Assembly: GCA_964485695.1 (NCBI GenBank) | Contig: CAZAKZ010000154.1 | Coordinates: 1-11,871, forward strand | DNA: 11,871 nucleotides | Source: CAZAKZ01 sp964485695 | Lineage (GTDB): Bacteria; Planctomycetota; JAFGQW01 | Direction of reading: 5' to 3' | In this document: piece after piece, positions 7,572 through 11,871 of the stretch | Layout of the letters: every line of letters begins with the position of its first letter | Position numbering within the stretch: the stretch's first letter is position 1 | Position numbers and translations under genes: made by a program | The notes under the pieces: generated by a model | What the model was told of the DNA's origin: nothing | Database searches by the model: none | What the model saw: the letters and a program-made list of their open reading frames with translations, nothing else

Positions 7572-10049
7572 TCACGGCGTGATTTTGAATTTCCACGTGT
7601 TCGAGATCGACTTGATCCCCGAGGGCCAGGCCTGATGCAACGTCACGAAAGCGGTGTGCACCGGCAGCCCGATGACGTGCGGGGTGTTCGGGACGTCGAT
7701 GGCCGCATGGCCGATCCCCTGCGGGCTGAGAATCCTCGAGTAACCGCGGAAGATGTTCGGGTGGTTGCCGCTGAGCGACGTCCACAGGAGCATGTCGTAC
7801 GTGAGACCGATCTGGCGGTAGTCGATCTTGAGCGGACCGGGGCCGAAGGACGATCCCACCTGGTAGGGCAGGCCTGGATCCTCGGTGGCGGTCAGAGTGA
7901 ACGTCACGGTACCGCCGGGCTTGACGGTCACGGCGTCCCCTTCGATCAGGGTCAGCCCGATCTTGGCGACCCAGCCGTCCTCAAGGCCGTTGAAGGTCAG
8001 GTCCGGGCCGTTCACGACCGGGAGGGTCTGCTCGGTGCTCCGCGTCTTGCCGGTGACGTACGCGTTCCCCGAGCGGTCGACCGCTATGCCATAGATGTCA
8101 TCCCAGTTGTCGCCGCCGATGTAGCCGCAGTAGATCAGCCTCTTTCCTGCCGGATCGATCTTACAGACGAAGTCGTCGTAGGTGCCGCCGTTGTAGGTCA
8201 GGTCGGGACCGACCTTGAGAGGGAACGCATCGGTCTCCTTGCTCGCGGTCTGGCCGGCGATGTAGGCGTTCCCGGCCGCGTCCAGGGCCACGTCGACCGC
8301 GTAGTCGTGCTGTTTGCCACCGACGTACCCGCAGTAGACGAGGCTCTTGCCGTCCGTCGCCACCTTGCAGATGTAGGCGTCGTAAAAACCGCCGTTGTAG
8401 GTCAGATCGGGTCCGACAATGACCGGGAAGGCGGTCTCCTTGTTGTTGGTGCTGCCGGCGATGTAGGCCTCGCCCACCGCGTTCACCGCGATGCCGCCTG
8501 CGTTGTCGCTGCTCGGGCCCCCGATGTAGCCGCAGTAGACGAGGGCCGACCCGGTCGCGTTCACCTTGGCGACGAATGCGTCGTGGAGATATTGCCCGTT
8601 GAAGGTCGTGTCCGGGCCGCCCTTCACGGGGAAGGACTGCTCGTTCGAGTTCGTGAAGCCGCAGACGTAGGCGTTGCCCGCCGGGTCGATGTCGATGCCG
8701 GTGCAGCGTTCGAGGGCCGTGCCGCCGATGTAGCCGCAGTAGATGAGGCTCTTGCCGTCCGCCGCCACCTTGCAGACGAAGCCGTCGCTGCTGCCGCTGT
8801 GCTTGAGCGTCGGGCCGACCTTCACCGGGAATGACTGCTCGTTGGAGCTGGTGAATCCCGCGATGTAGGCGTGGCCTGCGGCGTCGACCGCGATGGCGTT
8901 TCCGATCTCGCCCTGGCTGCCGCCGAGGTATCCCGAGTATACGAGGCTCTTCCCGTCGGGCGCTATCTTGGAGACAAACGCGTCACTCGAGCCGGCAAAG
9001 GTGAGACTCGGCCCGTTCTTCACAGGGAAGGTCTTCGTGCTGGATGTCTTGCCGGTGATGTAGGCCGCGCCCTTCGAGTCGATCGCGATCCCGTAGCAGC
9101 GGTCCGGCGAGATGCCGCCTATGTAGCCGCAATAGATCAGGCTCTTCCCGTCGGGCGCCACCTTGGCCACGAATGCGTCGTGCCAGCCGCTGTGAACGAG
9201 GTGCGGCCCGACCTTGACCGGGAAGGTGACCTGGTCGCTGATGGCGTGGCCGGCGACGTAGGCGTGACCGGTAGCGTCCACCTTGATGTCCTGCCCCTCG
9301 TCGTAGTGCGAGCCCCCGATGTAGCCGCAGTAGACGACCACCGCCGGATCGAGGACGAGTATGTGGGCCGGATCGAAGTCGCCCACCTGGAATCCGAAGG
9401 TGAACGGTTCGCTCGACGCGGACTCCGGCGCGAACGCCATTTCCACTTTCGTGCGGACGCCGGCGATGTCCTGCCAGGCGACGGGGGAGGCATCCTCGAA
9501 GCCGCCAATGGGGGTCTCGATGCGGAGGGACTCGGTTCCTGTCACCTCGAGGCCTGTCACGCCCCGATACCGCAGCCGGATCCGGGCCGGATCGGCGCCG
9601 GGCCGGACGTGGAATTCGTACTTGAGGCAGTCGACGTCGCCCCGGAACACGAGGTCGATGCCCGGCCAGAGCTCCGGATACACGACCTGGCCGAAGGACC
9701 GGAGCCCCGTCCGCCACGCCTCGGGCCGGCCCCGGAAATAGCTGAAGACCGCCGGCCTGGGATCCTTGCCGTGGGGCCGGACGTCCGGATTTGCATCCAC
9801 GAAGTAGAGTTTCACGGTCCAGCCCCTGTCTGCCCCGCGGATCCGGTAGGTGATGCCGTCGGGTGAGAAAAAAATCGTCTTGTCGGCCCCGCCCACGAAG
9901 AAGGCCACCTCATCCGGGTAGAGCCCCTGGTTGTCGACGAAGTGGACGGGAACCCGGTCCAGGCCGGTGCTGCCCTGCGCCGGTGCGAGGCCGCCGGCCA
10001 GAAGCAGGAGCAGGAGGGATAGCTCGATGGACTTGCAGGCGCGACTCAT
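7572..10049 (-). CDS. Secreted SBBP-repeat beta-propeller protein with shared C-terminal domain
   Basis: An 825-aa exported protein on the minus strand. The ATG at 10047-10049 has AAGGAG (complement of 10056-10061) 6 nt upstream. Residues 1-24 are a signal peptide (poly-Leu core, APAQG). Residues about 30-235 form the N-terminal module usual in SBBP proteins (HFVDNQG, 'PGIDLVFRG', 'LKYEFHV.PGADP'). From about 240 to 695 run seven SBBP units of roughly 60-67 residues, each opening with a (V/L)-(V/I)-Y-C-G-Y-(I/V)-G-G type strand, then 'G.A...AG.....FPV..GP' and 'DAFV.K'. The third has Ser for Cys and Leu for Ile. Seven units fit a closed propeller. Residues about 697-825 are the C-terminal domain shared with the Kelch, DUF362 and paralog A proteins (GGTVTFTL, YQVGSS, GHAAIDVP). 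It converges on the DUF362 gene with only 10 bp between stops. No enzymatic motif; a surface or adhesive role is inference. Confidence 0.93.
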   Translation of the reverse strand: MSRACKSIELSLLLLLLAGGLAPAQGSTGLDRVPVHFVDNQGLYPDEVAFFVGGADKTIFFSPDGITYRIRGADRGWTVKLYFVDANPDVRPHGKDPRPAVFSYFRGRPEAWRTGLRSFGQVVYPELWPGIDLVFRGDVDCLKYEFHVRPGADPARIRLRYRGVTGLEVTGTESLRIETPIGGFEDASPVAWQDIAGVRTKVEMAFAPESASSEPFTFGFQVGDFDPAHILVLDPAVVVYCGYIGGSHYDEGQDIKVDATGHAYVAGHAISDQVTFPVKVGPHLVHSGWHDAFVAKVAPDGKSLIYCGYIGGISPDRCYGIAIDSKGAAYITGKTSSTKTFPVKNGPSLTFAGSSDAFVSKIAPDGKSLVYSGYLGGSQGEIGNAIAVDAAGHAYIAGFTSSNEQSFPVKVGPTLKHSGSSDGFVCKVAADGKSLIYCGYIGGTALERCTGIDIDPAGNAYVCGFTNSNEQSFPVKGGPDTTFNGQYLHDAFVAKVNATGSALVYCGYIGGPSSDNAGGIAVNAVGEAYIAGSTNNKETAFPVIVGPDLTYNGGFYDAYICKVATDGKSLVYCGYVGGKQHDYAVDVALDAAGNAYIAGQTASKETDAFPLKVGPDLTYNGGTYDDFVCKIDPAGKRLIYCGYIGGDNWDDIYGIAVDRSGNAYVTGKTRSTEQTLPVVNGPDLTFNGLEDGWVAKIGLTLIEGDAVTVKPGGTVTFTLTATEDPGLPYQVGSSFGPGPLKIDYRQIGLTYDMLLWTSLSGNHPNIFRGYSRILSPQGIGHAAIDVPNTPHVIGLPVHTAFVTLHQAWPSGIKSISNTWKFKITP
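8110..9340 (-). repeat. Tandem SBBP-coding repeats
   Basis: The DNA for the seven propeller units repeats at intervals of about 180-200 bp. On the plus strand it is marked by near-identical copies of GATGTAGCCGCAGTA around 8118, 8523, 8728 and 9319, with diverged copies near 8325, 8925 and 9120. Such repeats can expand or contract by recombination and can be misassembled. Confidence 0.7.
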
Positions 10050-10061
10050 GAGGATCTCCTT

Positions 10062-10269
10062 CTACTACAAACGGGTATCTGCCCGGGAAGAACGCGCTCA
10101 TTCTACCGGTCTGCAGTCGACGAGGCCACCGAATTCACACTTCTCGTTCAGGGGGTGGAGACCTGTCCGGACGATTCCGGGAATCTTCGGCCTGCAAATG
10201 GCAGGTCCATCGTCTTCGGGTCATTGCGGTTCCATTCGGGTACTACATTCACTGAGCCGCGTGGTGCAC
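10062..10269. other. Divergent intergenic region, mostly without recognised content
   Basis: This gap separates the minus-strand SBBP gene from the plus-strand gene at 10362. Apart from the 13-bp palindrome listed separately I see no ORF or RNA here. A weak minus-strand -10 (TAGAAT, complement of 10100-10105) could serve the SBBP gene, but its -35 at 17 bp (TGGCCT) is poor. Confidence 0.4.
10173..10185. promoter_or_regulatory. 13-bp palindrome, possible operator
   Basis: GATTCC-G-GGAATC is a perfect dyad with 6-bp arms in the divergent intergenic region, 85 bp upstream of the plus-strand -35. It has the shape of a dimeric regulator site. No regulator gene is present nearby, and one short palindrome can arise by chance. 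Confidence 0.25.
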
Positions 10270-10299
10270 TTGACAGCGGATCGGGCCGGTAGCTACACT
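10270..10299 (+). promoter_or_regulatory. Sigma70-type promoter for the gene at 10362
   Basis: A perfect -35 TTGACA at 10270-10275, an 18-bp spacer and a -10 of TACACT at 10294-10299 (4 of 6 consensus). Transcription would start near 10306, leaving a leader of about 55 nt that contains the ribosome binding site at 10347-10353. Confidence 0.55.
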
Positions 10300-10361
10300 G
10301 CAGACGAAGTTAACACGACACGATGAACGTGAGCACCGATATGACCTGGAGGATTGCAGTC

Positions 10362-11045
10362 ATGAATAAGCTCGCCGTGCTACCGGTCTGGATCGTCCTC
10401 CTCACCGGCATCGAAGCCCGGGCCCCGGCGCAAGCCCCCGGAAAACCCGCCTTGCCGGAAAAACCAGCACCGTCCGCACAGCAACATCCCAACGCCCAGG
10501 CCTGGCTCCGGATCCTCGTCATGCAGATGAGCAATCCCGATCCCCGGATTCGCCTCAGCGTTCGCGAGGCTCTGCACGTGATGGGCCCGCGGTCCCTGGA
10601 CGCCGTCAACGAGGGCAAGGCCAAGCAAAAGAACCCCCACGTCAAGGCGTTCATGACGCGCACCCTCACCTACCTGAAGATCAAACGGGGTGGGAAACAA
10701 GGCAAGCGCACGCCGTTCTGGGATATCGATCATGTGGCGGCGGTCGCCAACCTGAAATGGGAGCAGATCGACAAGACCCTTCCGGTCCTGGTGGCCGCGC
10801 ACAAGCAGAACAGGGAGCTGACCACCGCGTTCAAGGAGGCGGGCGGCGACTTCCGCGACCCCGAGGCCATGCAGGACCTCGGCGAGGAGATTAAGGCCGG
10901 GGCGGCCGAAGCGGAGGAGAAGCTGAAGAAGTTCCTTCAGCCGAAACAGGTGGAACTGCTTCGCCGTTACTTCGACCCGTGGAGACAGTGGCAGGCCCGC
11001 CATAAGGCCAGGCGTGAAAGCGTACGCAAGGAAGACGGCCAGTAG
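10362..11045 (+). CDS. Small exported helical protein with HEAT-like and Spy/LTXXQ-like segments
   Basis: A 227-aa protein not assigned to a named family. The ATG at 10362 is chosen because TGGAGGA at 10347-10353 lies 8 nt upstream and the product begins with a Sec signal (MNKLAVLPVWIVLLTGIEA, cut near PAQA). An ATG at 10323 is in frame but has no ribosome binding site and lies close to the predicted transcription start. After a Pro/Ala-rich linker (about 25-43), residues about 45-105 resemble a HEAT-type helical pair (SNPDPRIRLSVREALHVMG). Residues about 125-212 are charged helices with a 'FLQPKQVELLRRYF' segment like the last helix of Spy/CpxP-type periplasmic LTXXQ proteins, and a coiled-coil-like stretch (EEIKAGAAEAEEKLKKFL). 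The strongly basic C-terminus ends ARRESVRKEDGQ. A periplasmic chaperone or stress-sensor role is only a guess. Confidence 0.82.
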   Translation: MNKLAVLPVWIVLLTGIEARAPAQAPGKPALPEKPAPSAQQHPNAQAWLRILVMQMSNPDPRIRLSVREALHVMGPRSLDAVNEGKAKQKNPHVKAFMTRTLTYLKIKRGGKQGKRTPFWDIDHVAAVANLKWEQIDKTLPVLVAAHKQNRELTTAFKEAGGDFRDPEAMQDLGEEIKAGAAEAEEKLKKFLQPKQVELLRRYFDPWRQWQARHKARRESVRKEDGQ

Positions 11046-11125
11046 CGATAAGATCATCCTGACCTTTCGATTCCGGTGATGCAACACTGCCGGGCATTTT
11101 CCTGTGCGTACCGGATGTTGCCATG

Positions 11126-11131
11126 TATAAT
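11126..11131 (+). promoter_or_regulatory. Perfect -10 box upstream of paralog B
   Basis: TATAAT stands 46 bp before the start codon at 11177 in an A/T-richer pocket. No good -35 is visible at 16-18 bp (best CTGTGC), so the promoter is uncertain. Confidence 0.35.
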
Positions 11132-11176
11132 GGTGAATTAATTCGACTGTTCCGGCTCAATGTAAGGGAGAATCCC

Positions 11177-11833
11177 ATGAAGGCTACCTGGCTTTTCGCC
11201 GCTGTGATTCTTGTATTATGCGCTCCGTTGACCGCGGGCGATGTATACCATCCGGATTCGAATCCAGCCAAGGGCACTCTCTTCGGCCTCCCCTGGACCA
11301 ACCAGGAGGTGCGGTATCAAGCGCTGGTACCGGCCGCGGTTTTCGGCGGCAAGACCCTGCGCATCACCAACCTGGCGTTCGCCACCGGGGCGATCGGGAC
11401 CTTTACCGCCAACCAGTGCGAGGTCACTCTGGCCCATCTGCCGAAATCGGCCCGGTTCAGCAACAACTTCGCCGCGAACCTTCAGAAGGACAAGACCGTG
11501 ATGTTCTCCGGGCCCATAAAGTGGCCGTGCCTCAAGGACCAGTGGTGCGCCCTCGGCCTGAACGGGACCTTCAAGTACAACGGGGTGGACAACGTCGTGG
11601 TGGAGGTCCGTTTCATGGGCGGACAGGGCGGCGTGCAGTGCCGTTCTGCGTTTGTGAACGTCAAGTTCAGCAAGGGCCCGGGTTCCTACAATGCCCCGAC
11701 TTCCGGCAACGCGATTCCGCTCGTTGCGCCCAAGATGCGGCTGACCTACAATGAAACACGGATCGCCATTTCGGGTGTTCCGTCCCCCGGCGGCACGGTC
11801 GACCTGGACCTCCTCTCCAGCCAATGCCGTTAA
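11177..11833 (+). CDS. Secreted protein of unknown function (paralog B), C-terminal domain apparently cut short
   Basis: A 218-aa exported protein, not recognised as a named family. The ATG at 11177 is chosen because AAGGGAG at 11164-11170 lies 6 nt upstream and a Sec signal follows at once (MKATWLFAAVILVLCAPLTA). Residues about 19-190 align along their whole length with the N-terminal module of paralog A: VYHP near the start, 'VRYQALVP', 'GTFTANQ', 'LAH', 'IKWPC', 'LGLNGTFKYNG' and 'VVVEVRF'. From residue about 196 it enters the shared C-terminal domain (ISGVPSPGGTVDLDLLSS) but stops at TAA 11831-11833 after one or two strands. Paralog A has some 115 residues there. Either this member has lost the domain, or a frameshift near 11810 has cut it. 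The window ends 38 bp later, so this cannot be settled here. Confidence 0.83.
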   Translation: MKATWLFAAVILVLCAPLTAGDVYHPDSNPAKGTLFGLPWTNQEVRYQALVPAAVFGGKTLRITNLAFATGAIGTFTANQCEVTLAHLPKSARFSNNFAANLQKDKTVMFSGPIKWPCLKDQWCALGLNGTFKYNGVDNVVVEVRFMGGQGGVQCRSAFVNVKFSKGPGSYNAPTSGNAIPLVAPKMRLTYNETRIAISGVPSPGGTVDLDLLSSQCR

Positions 11834-11871
11834 GCTCCAGGAGGCTGCGGACTGAAGCGCGTCCTGCTCGT

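Noticed and set aside
7562..7578. T6 tract with short flanking GCCG/CGGC between the convergent stops, as a bidirectional terminator
   Set aside because: The stem is only 4 bp and the T run lies inside the loop rather than after the stem.
7170..8834. Long plus-strand open frame of 554 codons overlapping the DUF362 end and the SBBP gene
   Set aside because: It lies antisense to the clear SBBP repeats and out of frame with DUF362. Its low-complexity Arg/Pro/Ser then Val/Asp/Ala composition is typical of a GC-rich shadow frame.
8110..9340. Regular repeats as a possible CRISPR array
   Set aside because: The period is about 180-200 bp, the repeats are in frame and protein-coding, and there are no spacers or cas genes.
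8871..9866. Plus-strand open frame of 331 codons with internal repetition
   Set aside because: Its repetition is only the mirror of the SBBP repeats on the minus strand. It has no signal peptide or recognisable domain.

Overview
The window carries seven protein genes, all apparently exported: six have a Sec-type signal peptide and one has a twin-arginine signal. Several are large repeat or beta-rich secreted proteins: a subtilase with fibronectin III domains, a six-blade Kelch protein and a seven-repeat SBBP protein. The DNA is GC-rich, starts are a mix of ATG and GTG, and most genes have a visible Shine-Dalgarno. This style fits an environmental Planctomycetota or a similar large-genome bacterium with many secreted paralogs. 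That placement rests on gene style only; there is no rRNA or other phylogenetic marker here. I see no RNA gene, CRISPR array, transposase, phage gene or known defence system.

Layout. At 142-3378 (+) is a KP-43-like S8 protease whose reading frame slips at a G7 run, so the natural end is probably the TAG at 3290-3292. It is followed by a very strong GC-rich hairpin (3309-3349). At 3579-4565 (+) is an unnamed secreted protein, here called paralog A, behind a good TTGACA-type promoter. It is followed 33 bp later by the Kelch protein (4599-5957) and, after a short hairpin, by a Tat-exported DUF362 protein (6017-7561). These three probably form one transcription unit. The SBBP protein (7572-10049) runs convergently on the minus strand. 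A divergent intergenic region of about 310 bp holds a clear promoter and a small palindrome. Next are a small exported helical protein (10362-11045, +) and a second unnamed secreted protein, paralog B (11177-11833, +), homologous to the N-terminal part of paralog A.

The main unifying signal is a C-terminal region of about 100-125 residues. It recurs at the end of paralog A, the Kelch protein, the DUF362 protein and the SBBP protein, four proteins with otherwise unrelated N-terminal parts, and its first strand is also visible at the end of paralog B. I do not recognise it as a named domain. A shared surface, sorting or assembly module is the simplest idea, but that is inference. No enzymatic pathway links the genes; the common theme is export and surface or extracellular beta-rich architecture.
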